Positions 22,693 to 31,910 of a DNA stretch of 32,997 bases are shown here, piece after piece; the first letter of the stretch is position 1; each line of letters opens with the position of its first letter. The DNA is from Mariprofundaceae bacterium (lineage in GTDB: Bacteria > Pseudomonadota > Zetaproteobacteria > Mariprofundales > Mariprofundaceae). The DNA lies in assembly GCA_027035825.1 (NCBI GenBank), contig JALVTX010000173.1, positions 1 through 32,997 on the forward strand, given 5' to 3'. The translations under genes were made by a program, and so were the position numbers. The notes under the pieces are model-generated. The model was not told where the DNA came from and ran no database searches. It saw only the letters and a program-made list of their open reading frames with translations.

Positions 22693-23034
22693 ATGTTCAA
22701 GCTCGATCTCTCACCCACCTACAAGTATCCGGTCACCGTCCGCTTCTTCGACGAGACGGGACGACGCATCGAACGTCGCTTCACCGCGCACTTCCGCCGG
22801 TTGAAGAAGAGCGAGGCGGCCGAGCTGATGACCCGCGCCGAGGCTGGCGAGATCGAGGACGCCGAGCTGATGCGCGAGATCGTGGCCGGTTGGGAAGGCA
22901 TCGCCGACGCCGATGGCCATCCGATCGAGTGCAACGACGAGACGATCGCGGAACTCGCCGATATCCACGAGGTGGCCAGCGCCATCGGGGTGGCCTGGTT
23001 CGAGTCCCTTACGGGCGGCGCCAGAAAAAACTGA
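22693..23034 (+). CDS. Tail assembly chaperone, short form
   Basis: A 113-residue protein whose N-terminal half (residues 1-40) is beta-rich (YKYPVTVRFFDETGRRIERRF) and whose rest is acidic and helical. It lies between tail tube and tape measure, the place of lambda gene G. Translation ends at the TGA at 23032-23034 directly after a slippery heptamer. A fraction of ribosomes shift into the -1 frame to make the longer fusion form. Confidence 0.88.
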   Translation: MFKLDLSPTYKYPVTVRFFDETGRRIERRFTAHFRRLKKSEAAELMTRAEAGEIEDAELMREIVAGWEGIADADGHPIECNDETIAELADIHEVASAIGVAWFESLTGGARKN

Positions 23035-23357
23035 TCGAGGCCGCCCGCGCTTGGGCGGGCGGCCGGACAGGTGCGCTGGACGATGATGATCGCCGTCTGC
23101 TGGGCGAGGAAATGGCGGCGCGGGTGGAACAATCGCGGGAGGTGCTGATTTGGCCGGAGAACTGGCAGGCATGGCAGGTGTTCGCGGCATGCGCCACGTG
23201 TTGGCGGCTGACGCCGGATGGCCGGCCCTACGGCCTGGTGATGGCGGATGTGCAGGCCGTTATCGCCATGCTCGGGGTCGAGGATGTGACGGACTGCCTG
23301 GAGCGGGTGCTCGTGATGCAGCAGACCGCGCTCGATGTGTGGGCCGCGCGCGGCTAG
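22693..23357 (+). CDS. Tail assembly chaperone, -1 frameshift fusion (G-T-like)
   Basis: Shifting back one base at 23025-23031 gives a 221-residue fusion. The second part begins KKLIEAARAWAGGRTGAL and continues through LGEEMAARVEQSREVLIWPENWQAWQVF to a TAG at 23355. That -1 frame has no start codon of its own in a sensible place. The fusion would bind the tape measure while the short form decorates the tail shaft, as in lambda gpG and gpGT. Confidence 0.88.
23025..23064 (+). promoter_or_regulatory. Programmed -1 ribosomal frameshift signal
   Basis: The heptamer A AAA AAC occupies 23025-23031 in the right phase (zero frame AGA AAA AAC TGA). After a 7-nt spacer, a perfect 10-bp stem-loop follows at 23039-23064: GGCCGCCCGC, loop gcttgg, GCGGGCGGCC. 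The zero-frame stop lies in the spacer. All three elements of a bacterial -1 signal are present. Confidence 0.93.
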
Positions 23358-23488
23358 GGCCCTATCAGCGACCAGACGAGCGCCAGCGCGCCCGTCGCGA
23401 ACATGGCCAGCCCCACGAACATCATCCACGGCGCAATCATGAAGCCGATGGCGAATACGGCCGCGCCGCCCCAGATCAGGAGGTTCAT
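23354..23488 (-). CDS. Possible antisense small membrane protein
   Basis: A 44-codon minus-strand ORF in the 147-bp gap between the chaperone and tape measure genes. The product is almost wholly hydrophobic, with two helices (residues 3-18 and 20-42; WGGAAVFAIGFMIAPWM at the start). There is no good Shine-Dalgarno before the ATG. Its strand is against all the late genes. It may be real, or chance from a GC-rich gap. Confidence 0.42.
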   Translation of the reverse strand: MNLLIWGGAAVFAIGFMIAPWMMFVGLAMFATGALALVWSLIGP

Positions 23489-23504
23489 GGATGGAGTCTA
23501 GACC

Positions 23505-25889
23505 GTGGGTGACATGAACCTCAAGCTGGTGCTGGAGTTGGACGATCGCGGCGCCATCAAGGGTATTCGCGACGCCGACGGCAACCTCGTGCGCCTGGGC
23601 GGCGACGGGCGCAAGGCCGGCGACGAAATCGCCGGCGGCATGAGCAGGGCGCGCGCGGGCGTGCGCTCCATCTCCGAACAACTTGGGCGCATGCGCCGGG
23701 AAATCATGGGGCTGATCGGTATCCGGTTCGGCGCGGAAATGGTGCGGGATCTCGCGAGTGTCACCGACCGTTTCAAGGAAGTCACGGCCCGGCTCGCCGT
23801 GGCCAGTCGCTCGGCCGAGGATGCCGCACGCGCTTACAAGGCGCTGTCCGCCATCGCCCGGGAAACGCGCGCCGACTGGGGCGCGACGCTCGATCTCTAC
23901 TCGCGCCTGGCGCGATCCACGAAGGAACTGGGCGTTTCACAGTCCGACCTGTTGACGGTCACGAAGGCCATTAACCAGGCTATCGTGGTTTCCGGCGCCA
24001 GCGCCCAGGAGGCCGAGGCTGCACTGATCCAGTTCGGCCAGGGCATGGCCAGCGGCGCACTACGCGGCGACGAGCTCCGCAGCGTGCTGGAGCAGATGCC
24101 GAGGCTGGCCCAGATGATTGCCAGGGGCATGGGCGTATCGCTCGGCCAGTTGCGCCAGCTTGGCGCGGAGGGCCTGCTCACCACGCGGGACGTGATTGCC
24201 GCCATCAAGGCCCAGGCCGGGAGCGTGCAGCAAGAGTTCAACCGCATGCCGCCGACCATCAGCCAGGCTGTGGCACAGATCCGGAACAGCTTCACGATCT
24301 GGCTCGGCGAACAGGACAAGGCGCTCGGCTCCAGCACGATGCTCTCGGGCGCGCTGATGGGAATCGCGGACAACATGGATATCGCGGCGCGCAGCGCCAT
24401 CGGGCTGTCGGGGGCGATCCTGACATTGAGGGCCAATGCCATGCTGGCCGCGCGAGGGTTCGGTCGTCTCGGCAAGGCGGTCAGTCTGGTCGGGGCAGCC
24501 TTTGCCGGCTGGGAGATCGGCAAGGCGCTCGCCGACAAGTTTGCCATCGTGCGCGACTTCGGCATCACGCTCGGTGCGCTGCTAAATAAGCTGTTTATCA
24601 ACGTGCGATTCTTGGGTCGCAAGATTGCCGCCGAGTTTCGACTGGCTATAACATCTCCGCTGGATGCGCTACGCGAGCGTGTGGCTTCGGTGACCAAAGC
24701 CATCGCGGATGGGCTACGCGCCGTAGGGATGGAAGCCGCCGCAGGGCGTCTGGATGTGCTGGCGAAAGCGTTGCACTCGAACACGCAGAGCGCCCGCCGC
24801 TACCGCGAGGAGATCGCCCGCTTGAACCGCGAGCGCGCCCAAGAGCTTGCGCTCATTGATCGCGGCGCCGTGGCCATGATGCGCGAACCGATGCGGCGCC
24901 GTCAGCCCCCAGCAACGGCATCCGGCGGCGGGTCAAATCCGCCGGCGGCCGGTGTCGATATCCTCAATCAGTTGCGGAAGAAACAACGGCAGCAGGATCG
25001 CGAGAACCTGCGCAAGCACTTGGCGCAGAAGCTTTCCATGCTCGAAACCTCGCTGATGACCGAGGCCGAGCGCGAGAACCAGGCTTATCAGAACAGGCTC
25101 TCCATTCTGGCCCAAGCGCGCGAATTGAAGCTGATCGATGAGCAGCGGCAACAGGAACTGGAAGCGCAGCTGAAGGAACAGCATGAGCAGCGACTGACCG
25201 AGATCCAGCGTCAGGCGCTGGAGCAGCGCCAGCAAATGTTGACCGACTTCCAGAACACGGCGCTTGGATTGCAACAGGGTTTCGCGCAGGCATTTCAGGA
25301 TGCCAGTCGCGTGAACCTGGACCAGATGCTGGCGCGGATGTCGGCTTTTCACGACGCTAGCAAGAAGCTCTGGCAGACGGGGTTTCAAGGCAAGGTGGCC
25401 GTGATGAAGGGCGGCTTGGCGATGATGTCCGGTTTGATGGAAAGTCATAATCGGAAGCAATTCGAGCTGGGCAAGGCTGCGGCCATTGCCAACGCCGTGA
25501 TCAGCACGGCCCAGGGAATGGCCGAAGCTCTAAAATGGGGATTTCCGATGGGCCCGATCTTTGCCGGCATCATCGGCGGCCTTGGCGCCTTGCAGATAGC
25601 GAAAATCGCGTCGACCAAGTTTGGCCAGAAAGGCGCCGGGAGTGCGGGCATTCCCTCTGCCGGCATCGGCGGCGGTACGCCCACCGTGCGGGTAAATACG
25701 CGCACGGGGCTGCCAGCATCCCCTTCCGGCTTGCGGCAACAGCAAGTCCCGACCGTGAACCTCACCGTCCAGGCGTTGCACCCGGAGGCATTGAGTCCGG
25801 AGGTGGCCCAGCGCATCGCGGATAGCCTCGCCCCGGCCCTGCATGACACGCTTGCGCGCGGCGGCCAGAACGTGGCGGTGATGGCATGA
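23505..25889 (+). CDS. Tape measure protein
   Basis: A 794-residue tape measure. The N-terminal part has a conserved TMP block (about residues 70-270; LGIGVSQSDL-like region reading ELGVSQSDLLTVTKAINQA, then LRGDELRSVLEQMPRLAQ). Membrane-prone helices lie around 280-350, and a long coiled coil covers about 440-600 (rich in Gln/Glu/Arg). A glycine-rich stretch precedes the C-terminus. It sets tail length and helps DNA pass the inner membrane. The GTG start at 23505 follows GGATGGAG; an ATG three codons later is an alternative. Confidence 0.93.
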   Translation: MGDMNLKLVLELDDRGAIKGIRDADGNLVRLGGDGRKAGDEIAGGMSRARAGVRSISEQLGRMRREIMGLIGIRFGAEMVRDLASVTDRFKEVTARLAVASRSAEDAARAYKALSAIARETRADWGATLDLYSRLARSTKELGVSQSDLLTVTKAINQAIVVSGASAQEAEAALIQFGQGMASGALRGDELRSVLEQMPRLAQMIARGMGVSLGQLRQLGAEGLLTTRDVIAAIKAQAGSVQQEFNRMPPTISQAVAQIRNSFTIWLGEQDKALGSSTMLSGALMGIADNMDIAARSAIGLSGAILTLRANAMLAARGFGRLGKAVSLVGAAFAGWEIGKALADKFAIVRDFGITLGALLNKLFINVRFLGRKIAAEFRLAITSPLDALRERVASVTKAIADGLRAVGMEAAAGRLDVLAKALHSNTQSARRYREEIARLNRERAQELALIDRGAVAMMREPMRRRQPPATASGGGSNPPAAGVDILNQLRKKQRQQDRENLRKHLAQKLSMLETSLMTEAERENQAYQNRLSILAQARELKLIDEQRQQELEAQLKEQHEQRLTEIQRQALEQRQQMLTDFQNTALGLQQGFAQAFQDASRVNLDQMLARMSAFHDASKKLWQTGFQGKVAVMKGGLAMMSGLMESHNRKQFELGKAAAIANAVISTAQGMAEALKWGFPMGPIFAGIIGGLGALQIAKIASTKFGQKGAGSAGIPSAGIGGGTPTVRVNTRTGLPASPSGLRQQQVPTVNLTVQALHPEALSPEVAQRIADSLAPALHDTLARGGQNVAVMA

Positions 25890-26695
25890 CGCAGGATGCG
25901 CCGATGATCCTCTGGCACAACCTGCTGGCCGGAGCCGCCTACACCGTGGACATCGGCACGGAGGAGGCCGGCAGGCCCATGTCCAACGTCGCGAACCTCG
26001 ACACGCTGCGCCCGGCGCAGATTACAGCGGATCCAAGCGGCGTGGCGCAGGTCACATGGACGTTGCCGGGCTCCATCGGCTACGGCGTCGAGCCATTCGG
26101 CTTCGGCCCGTGGGGCGGGCAATGGCCCATCGAGGCTATCGTGCTGGGCGCCAACCGGCATCAGTCAGCCGGATTTCGCACACCGGGACTCACGTGGGAG
26201 ATCGCGGGGCTGACGATCCAGGACATCTGGCCGGACAACACGGCGGTGATCGTCAAGCCATCCGCCCCGGTCATGACCAGCACCGTCACGCTCAAGATCA
26301 CGGGCGCTGCGGCGGGGCAGCTGATCACCATCCCGGAGCTGTACGTCGGCCCGGCCATCACAATGCCGCATCTGGATTACGGTTATGACCCTTACCACGA
26401 GGTCGCCAACGCGCCGAGCTTCAAGACCGAATCCGGGCGTGAGTACCTGGCCGTGCGCTATCGGCGGCTGGAGGTCTCCCCGCGCTGGTCGGTCGCACCG
26501 TCGCGGCTCTGGGCCATGCTCGATTACTTCCGGGAGCAGGTCCTCGAGGTCCGAAAGGTGTTCTGGTGGGCGTGGTCCCCGGACTCGCACCCGACCGAGG
26601 TCTACCTCACCAGACACAATCAGCCCGCCGCCGGCATGCCGTGGCGCAGTTCCGTGCACCGCAGCTTCGATCTGCGGCTGGTGGAGGCGGTATGA
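25886..26695 (+). CDS. Distal tail protein
   Basis: A 269-residue beta-rich protein with many aromatic residues (FGFGPWGGQWPIEAIVLGA, VFWWAWSPDSHP). It is placed directly after the tape measure and before a hub-like protein, as the distal tail component of B3/D3112-like phages. The ATGA overlap with the tape measure indicates coupling. Sequence alone does not assign it to a named family. Confidence 0.75.
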   Translation: MTQDAPMILWHNLLAGAAYTVDIGTEEAGRPMSNVANLDTLRPAQITADPSGVAQVTWTLPGSIGYGVEPFGFGPWGGQWPIEAIVLGANRHQSAGFRTPGLTWEIAGLTIQDIWPDNTAVIVKPSAPVMTSTVTLKITGAAAGQLITIPELYVGPAITMPHLDYGYDPYHEVANAPSFKTESGREYLAVRYRRLEVSPRWSVAPSRLWAMLDYFREQVLEVRKVFWWAWSPDSHPTEVYLTRHNQPAAGMPWRSSVHRSFDLRLVEAV

Positions 26696-26997
26696 AGCAA
26701 CTGCCGCGTGCGCTCGCCGATGCGGTGCAGGCCGGGCAGGCGTCCGAGCCGCTGGCCCTCCTCGCTGTCTGGGCCGAGCGCGGGCCGGAATCCCGGCTTG
26801 TCGCGCCGAACCAACTGGCCGGCTCCAATGATCCGGCGGCTGCGAACGATGCCAACGTGACCGTGACCAACGGTGCGCTAGTGCTGGCTGCCGGCAATAC
26901 GGTGCCGATGGATCCGGCAAATGCGCTTGGCTCGGCCTATCTCGAAACAAAGTGGCAAGGCCATGTGACCGAGGTTGGCCAAGAGGTGTGGGCATGA
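26692..26997 (+). CDS. Small minor tail protein, unassigned
   Basis: A 101-residue protein with an N-terminal helix (LPRALADAVQAGQ) and an Asn/Ala-rich second half (SNDPAAANDANVTVTNG). It overlaps both neighbours by ATGA. I do not recognise the family. Its place between distal tail protein and hub suggests a tail-tip component or a truncated relative of one of them. Confidence 0.68.
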   Translation: MKQLPRALADAVQAGQASEPLALLAVWAERGPESRLVAPNQLAGSNDPAAANDANVTVTNGALVLAAGNTVPMDPANALGSAYLETKWQGHVTEVGQEVWA

Positions 26998-29036
26998 GCA
27001 TCTGGGGCAAGATCACCGGCCAGAAAAAATACCAGCACATCCGATATGACCGGTATGTGGACGCCAACACCCCTGCCATCATGGCACCATTCACGCCTGT
27101 CTCGACCATTCGAGTGGAAGAAGTCAATCTGGGGCTGGAGAATGCCGGCAACCTTGCCGCAACCTGTTATGTCTGGTTCAGGGATGCGCTCACCAAGCGC
27201 CAGATCGGCAATCAGATCCGGTTGAGTCTGGCCGCGGGCAGCGGCGTATCCGTGCATACGCTGTCCGGATTCTCGGCTGCATTGTTCCGGGGACGCGACT
27301 ACGAGTTGGTGGTGGATTTCGCCCGCCCCGACATCAACAGCTATACTGCTCCGCAGTCGTCCACCAGCCACTATTCCGTGGCGATTCGGGCCTATGGCAT
27401 CAAGGGGGCGGCCGTGGGCCCGGCATGGAAGTTCCGGCTTGGCGATGGCGAGGTCGTCATGGCCGGCCGCGAGGGTTATCAGGCCACGGGCGCGGCCTGG
27501 CGGACGTTCGACGTGCGCGAGGCGCCCGCGGGCGACGGGTTGGTGACATTCGTGGACGTAGTGCCGGCCGGCACGAGTATGCAGGTGGAGCTTTGGTACA
27601 CCAACAACCCTACGCTGGCGGCCGCGCCGGGCACTACAGGGTGGACGTATCACGGCATCGTCCAGTCCGGCGACACGATCCCGCCTGCACGGTACTGGCG
27701 GGCCAAGATCAGTTATACCTCGACCGCCGGGAACGACGACACGCCGGAGCTGAGTGCCATCAGCATCATCTATTACCGGGACCCGGTGCTGATCGGCACG
27801 CACGTGCAGGCCGTGCCGCTGACCTCGGGCGGAACGACGGCGCAATCCGCGCCGGGCCTGTCGCGAATCGGCACGGCAAGCGCCGCTCTGTCGCCGCAAC
27901 TCAAGCAACAGATGGTGGGCCGGATGACCTGCGAATTGGCGCCGGAGCCGGAGGCCGATTACCTGGCCAGCGTGCCACTGCGCGGGCACAGGGCGCAGAT
28001 TCGCGTCGGCTACAACGGCGTGCCGGACACCATCGGGCTGTACGATGGCATCGTGCGGGATATGGCCTGGCACGGCAACCGGTGGGCGCTGACGATGGAC
28101 GACATCATCTCCATCACCGATGCCAAGGCCCCGAACCGCCGCTGGCCGACCTGGGACGCCGCGACGGCCTACAATCCCGGCGACATCGTGGCCTACAACG
28201 GCAAGGGCTGGCTGGCGCTGGTCGGCAGCACGGGCGTCACGCCCGGCAGCGATCCTAACACCTGGCAGGAATATGGCGCCGTCTGGAAAGAGCTGGACTA
28301 TACGCCGGCCAGCAACAATGGCACGAACTGGCACCTGGCCGACATCGCTTACGACATCCTGTCCAACGCGATCAACCTGCCCGGCGAGCGCATCGACCGG
28401 GCCAGCATCGATGCGGTCAAGGCGTTGCGCCCCGCTGTTGTCAGTACCGGCGCGCGCATCACGCATCCGGTCTCCGGCCGCAAGCTGCTGGAGGAGATCG
28501 CGTGGCTGTTGCAGGCGCAGTGGATTGAGCGCGACGGGCAGATTGCCCTGTTGCCCGATCCTGATCCAGCGACCGTGGCGCCGGTCGAGACGATCACGCC
28601 GGACGACATCGCCGAGGGCCTGCAATACCGGCGCGGCTGGGCGGACGAGAAGAACGAGTGCCTGATCCTGACCGGCCTGCCGGCGGGCAGCGATGCGGGG
28701 CAACCGGGCAACTACTCGGACGGCATCGTGGCCACGGACGCCGCCGCCGTGCACGACGCCGATGCGGTGCTGCCCCACGTGTTCCACGACCGTTGGAACG
28801 TGCCACAGAGCGAACTCACCCGCATCGCGACGGATTTCGTCTCCAGCTGGGCCGGTGGCCGGGCCGTGGTCCGCGCGACGGTCTCCATGCGGCTGATGGC
28901 CCTGGAGCCGGGCGACGTGATCCGCCTGCAATCCGGCCAGCTCCCAGGAGGGCGGAGTGAGATGCTGATGATGGTGATGCGCGTGGATCTGGACTGGCAG
29001 CGGCAGGCGCTGCGCATGGATTTTCTGGAGGTGTAA
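26994..29036 (+). CDS. Tail-tip hub protein with carbohydrate-binding module
   Basis: A 680-residue beta-rich protein. Residues about 380-430 look like a CBM5/12 (chitin-binding-like) module: WPTWDAATAYNPGDIVAYNG followed by GWLALV and a closing W near PNTWQEYG. The C-terminal third (about 440-680) resembles tail hub proteins, with ISYDILSN-like IAYDILSNAINLPG and LLEEIAWLLQAQW. The start ATG at 26994 overlaps the previous stop; a longer open frame upstream was rejected. It likely forms the tail tip and binds cell-surface sugars. Confidence 0.82.
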   Translation: MSIWGKITGQKKYQHIRYDRYVDANTPAIMAPFTPVSTIRVEEVNLGLENAGNLAATCYVWFRDALTKRQIGNQIRLSLAAGSGVSVHTLSGFSAALFRGRDYELVVDFARPDINSYTAPQSSTSHYSVAIRAYGIKGAAVGPAWKFRLGDGEVVMAGREGYQATGAAWRTFDVREAPAGDGLVTFVDVVPAGTSMQVELWYTNNPTLAAAPGTTGWTYHGIVQSGDTIPPARYWRAKISYTSTAGNDDTPELSAISIIYYRDPVLIGTHVQAVPLTSGGTTAQSAPGLSRIGTASAALSPQLKQQMVGRMTCELAPEPEADYLASVPLRGHRAQIRVGYNGVPDTIGLYDGIVRDMAWHGNRWALTMDDIISITDAKAPNRRWPTWDAATAYNPGDIVAYNGKGWLALVGSTGVTPGSDPNTWQEYGAVWKELDYTPASNNGTNWHLADIAYDILSNAINLPGERIDRASIDAVKALRPAVVSTGARITHPVSGRKLLEEIAWLLQAQWIERDGQIALLPDPDPATVAPVETITPDDIAEGLQYRRGWADEKNECLILTGLPAGSDAGQPGNYSDGIVATDAAAVHDADAVLPHVFHDRWNVPQSELTRIATDFVSSWAGGRAVVRATVSMRLMALEPGDVIRLQSGQLPGGRSEMLMMVMRVDLDWQRQALRMDFLEV

Positions 29037-29039
29037 GAG

Positions 29040-31058
29040 ATGGCGACACGGACCCCGAACCTTGGACTCAACAAGCCCGGATCGGGCGAATATGGCTGGG
29101 ATGCGCTGCTCTCCCAGAACATCGACACGCTGGATGCCTATGTCGGTCAGTTGCTGGATGAACGCGCCGTCTCGGGCACGGCGACCGGCGGCAGCGCCAC
29201 AACGATCACGGATAACGGCGCGAACTGGGGTACGGATGCTTTCGCAGGCGCAATTGTCGTGGTACGCCGCGATGGCGTGCTGCTGCGCACCGAGAAGATT
29301 GCCAGCAATACGGCGACGACGATCACGCTCGCAGCTTCGGGCGCGGCGATTCAATCCGGCGACAGCTATGTGATCATGGCCCAAGCGAACGCGATTCCGA
29401 ATTCCGAGAAGGGCCAGCCCAACGGCGTCGCCACGCTGGACGCCGCGGGAAAGCTCGCGCAGATGCCGACGGCGGATGACATCAATCCGTCCATTATGGC
29501 GCATATCAACTCCCCGCACGCGCCGGCCAACGCGGAGCCGAACCGACCCATCGCCACGCAGGCGCAGGCGCTGGCGGGCACGGACAACACGACGGACATG
29601 ACCCCGCTTCGGGCCAAGCAGGCCATCGATGCCGCCATCGCCGCCATCGCGTTGCCTCCAAAGCGCGACGTGACGTGGTTGTCGAAGAGTCCCGGCAACT
29701 GCTTCTCCATCATCATGAACGGGCGCCTTTATAACGCCCATGCGACCGCCGCATCATGGTGGCATGCCACTGGCCGCACCTCCGGCACGGACTGGGCCAC
29801 GGAGTTCGGCGTCCGGCACGGTCTGATTGAAGTGCTGTTCCCCAATGAAACAGGAAACCTCGTGGAAGCTGGAAACACGGCGGACGATTCATGGGCGCTG
29901 TTCGACAACGGCAACCTGTATATGTGGGGATACAATCAGTTCGGCCAACTGGGCGTTGGCGACACTGCCGCGCACTGGACGCCCGTGCTGAGCGCCACGG
30001 GCGTGAGCAAGGTGTTCGCGCCGCAGCATTACGGAACCTACGGGGATTACATCCGGTTCTTCATCCAGAAGACCGACGGCACGATCTGGGGCGCGGGATA
30101 CAACGGCTTTGGCGCGCTGGGTGACGGCACGACGGTGGACAAGACCACGTGGACGCAAATCACCAGCCTCGGAACCAACACGGTCAAGCTGTTCAACCTT
30201 GGCGGGTATGTTGGCTGCACATTCGCCCTGAAATCAGATGGCTCCATCTGGGCCTGCGGCTACAACGGCTATGGCTGCCTCGGCGATGGCACCCTGACGA
30301 ACCGCTCCAGCTTCGTGGATGTGACCACCAACTGGGGAGGGCCGGCGGCGGACATTCTCCAGATGGGTGGTGGGTTCAGCTTCTATACGGGAGCGGCTTA
30401 CGACAATCGCTGCTTCACGGTGATGCTGCGCAAGGACTCGGCGGGCAATGCCGAGGTGCGGACATGCGGCAACAGCTCCTGGGGTCAGCGTGGAGATGGA
30501 ACGACGGTCAACACGGCCAGCGTGCCTTATCTCGTCCCGCTGGCCAACCAACCGGTGGAGATGGCCGTGTTTGGTGGAGCGCCGGGGACGATTTACGTCC
30601 GTGATTCGGCCAACCAACTGCTTGCATGGGGCTATAACGGTTATGGCCAGATTGGCGACGGAACGACGGCGAACAAGACATCCGCGACGGTCGTGGCTAC
30701 GGACTGCGCCAAACTCTTCGGTGATGGCAACGATGAATACAACTACGGGCACTATATCTCCGGCTTCTACCGGAACCTGAATGGCCAACTGATGGGCACA
30801 GGCTACAACGCCTACGGAGAGCTGGGCATTGGCAATACGACCCAGCAGACCACGTTCCAGCAGGTGATGCTGCCCTATGCAACGTCGGGGCAGATTGTCG
30901 ATCTCGGCTGGTTCGCCTCGACCGGTTCCACCAAGACCTATATCGCCAGGATGGCTGACGGACGCCTCTTTGCGTGGGGCTACAACGGCCAGCAGAACAT
31001 CGGCAACGCGGCGCAGAATGTCGTCGTGCCCGTCCAGATCGAGCTGCCGCAACTGTAA
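29040..31058 (+). CDS. Tail fibre with RCC1-like repeats
   Basis: A 672-residue tail fibre. The N-terminus (TPNLGLNKPGSGEYGWD) and the segment TDNTTDMTPLRAKQAID (about 185-200) are typical of phage fibres. From about residue 290, seven RCC1-type repeats follow, with motifs starting near 293, 349, 403, 472, 528, 584 and 643, such as LYMWGYNQFGQLGVGDT and LLAWGYNGYGQIGDGTT. Seven such blades would close a beta-propeller at the tip, where receptor binding is expected. GGAGG at the end of the previous gene precedes the ATG. Confidence 0.92.
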   Translation: MATRTPNLGLNKPGSGEYGWDALLSQNIDTLDAYVGQLLDERAVSGTATGGSATTITDNGANWGTDAFAGAIVVVRRDGVLLRTEKIASNTATTITLAASGAAIQSGDSYVIMAQANAIPNSEKGQPNGVATLDAAGKLAQMPTADDINPSIMAHINSPHAPANAEPNRPIATQAQALAGTDNTTDMTPLRAKQAIDAAIAAIALPPKRDVTWLSKSPGNCFSIIMNGRLYNAHATAASWWHATGRTSGTDWATEFGVRHGLIEVLFPNETGNLVEAGNTADDSWALFDNGNLYMWGYNQFGQLGVGDTAAHWTPVLSATGVSKVFAPQHYGTYGDYIRFFIQKTDGTIWGAGYNGFGALGDGTTVDKTTWTQITSLGTNTVKLFNLGGYVGCTFALKSDGSIWACGYNGYGCLGDGTLTNRSSFVDVTTNWGGPAADILQMGGGFSFYTGAAYDNRCFTVMLRKDSAGNAEVRTCGNSSWGQRGDGTTVNTASVPYLVPLANQPVEMAVFGGAPGTIYVRDSANQLLAWGYNGYGQIGDGTTANKTSATVVATDCAKLFGDGNDEYNYGHYISGFYRNLNGQLMGTGYNAYGELGIGNTTQQTTFQQVMLPYATSGQIVDLGWFASTGSTKTYIARMADGRLFAWGYNGQQNIGNAAQNVVVPVQIELPQL

Positions 31059-31069
31059 GGAGGACAGCA

Positions 31070-31516
31070 ATGCCAATGAGCAATCCGACGCCGCCCGTCG
31101 TGGGCAAGGAACCGCCAATGCCGTCGGCCCGGCAGGAACTGCTGCGTATCGTAAGAGAGGAAGCCGCGCGCGCCATCGATGCGGCGGCCGAACGGGCGCG
31201 CGGGCCTTGGCTTGTCGCGCCGGGGCAGGCGCTGACCTATCGCGAAAAGGAACAGCAGGCGCGGGGCTATGCATCGGCTGGATATGCCGGAGCTGTCCCG
31301 CCGCTGGTGCGGCTGGAGGTGGACGCCTCTGGCGGAGCCATCACCGCGAAGCAAGCCGCCGACGCCATCATCGCCGCCGCTGATGCGGCCCGCGCAGCGC
31401 TTGCCGCCATCGAGCTGGAGCGCCGCAAGGGGATGCTGGCCATCAGGAAGGCGCGAACGGAGAAGACCATCCACGCCGCGAGGGATGCGGCGGTTCAGGC
31501 GCTGGGAGCGCTCTGA
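31070..31516 (+). CDS. Tail-fibre-associated protein, unassigned
   Basis: A 148-residue protein, mostly helical and alanine-rich, with ITAKQAADAIIAAADAARAA in its second half. AAGGAGG precedes the ATG. It follows the fibre gene, the usual place of a fibre assembly chaperone. The N-terminal proline-rich stretch (SNPTPPVVGKEPP) looks disordered. Chaperone function is inferred from position only. Confidence 0.62.
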   Translation: MPMSNPTPPVVGKEPPMPSARQELLRIVREEAARAIDAAAERARGPWLVAPGQALTYREKEQQARGYASAGYAGAVPPLVRLEVDASGGAITAKQAADAIIAAADAARAALAAIELERRKGMLAIRKARTEKTIHAARDAAVQALGAL

Positions 31517-31827
31517 TGCGCGCGTTCGCCCTGATGCTCGTTGCGCTGGCGCTGACTATTTTGCTGGCTCCGGCAATATGGCTGGCCCAGCACGTGCGCT
31601 ATCCGCTCATTGGCAGGCCGCTCTCCCGGCTCTGGTGGGACACCGCCATCGGCCTTGACCAGCTCGGCGGGGCCATCCTCTACGGCGAGCCGGACTGGAC
31701 GATCTCCAGCCGCACGCATTGGCTCGCCCGCCGGGGCAACCGCTGGGCGCGGATGTTCGAGCGCGTGATTGACATGTTCTTCGGGCCGGGCCATTGCGCC
31801 CGGAGCTATCGGCATGAGTTTGGATGA
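31516..31827 (+). CDS. Small membrane-anchored terminal gene
   Basis: A 103-residue protein with an N-terminal membrane helix (about residues 3-24; LVALALTILLAPAIWLA) and a basic, Trp/Arg-rich cytoplasmic-like remainder. It is the last gene of the phage, overlapping the previous stop. No family is recognised. Genes in this place in Mu-like phages often serve lysogens or host modification, but no function is supported here. Confidence 0.65.
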   Translation: MRAFALMLVALALTILLAPAIWLAQHVRYPLIGRPLSRLWWDTAIGLDQLGGAILYGEPDWTISSRTHWLARRGNRWARMFERVIDMFFGPGHCARSYRHEFG

Positions 31828-31910
31828 GTGAAATACTGTTACAAATAGGATAATCCGTCAGAATTTGAATTATATCACCTATTCGTCTTGAGTTTTCGCG
31901 CGCGGCATCA
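31828..31910. mobile_element. Right end of the transposable prophage
   Basis: After the last phage ORF an AT-rich stretch runs to AGTTTTCGCGCGCGGCATCA (31891-31910). As I recall the Mu right end, GTTTTTCGTGCGCCGCTTCA, 15 of 20 positions agree and both end in CA. The reading frame of rlmB is open again immediately after. A 5-bp target duplication would be TTTCG (31911-31915), to be matched before the left end outside this window. The end position is good to a few bases. Confidence 0.7.

Noticed and set aside
26937-29741. 934-codon minus-strand ORF across the hub and fibre genes
   Set aside because: Antisense to recognised tail genes; Arg/His/Gly-rich with no domain.
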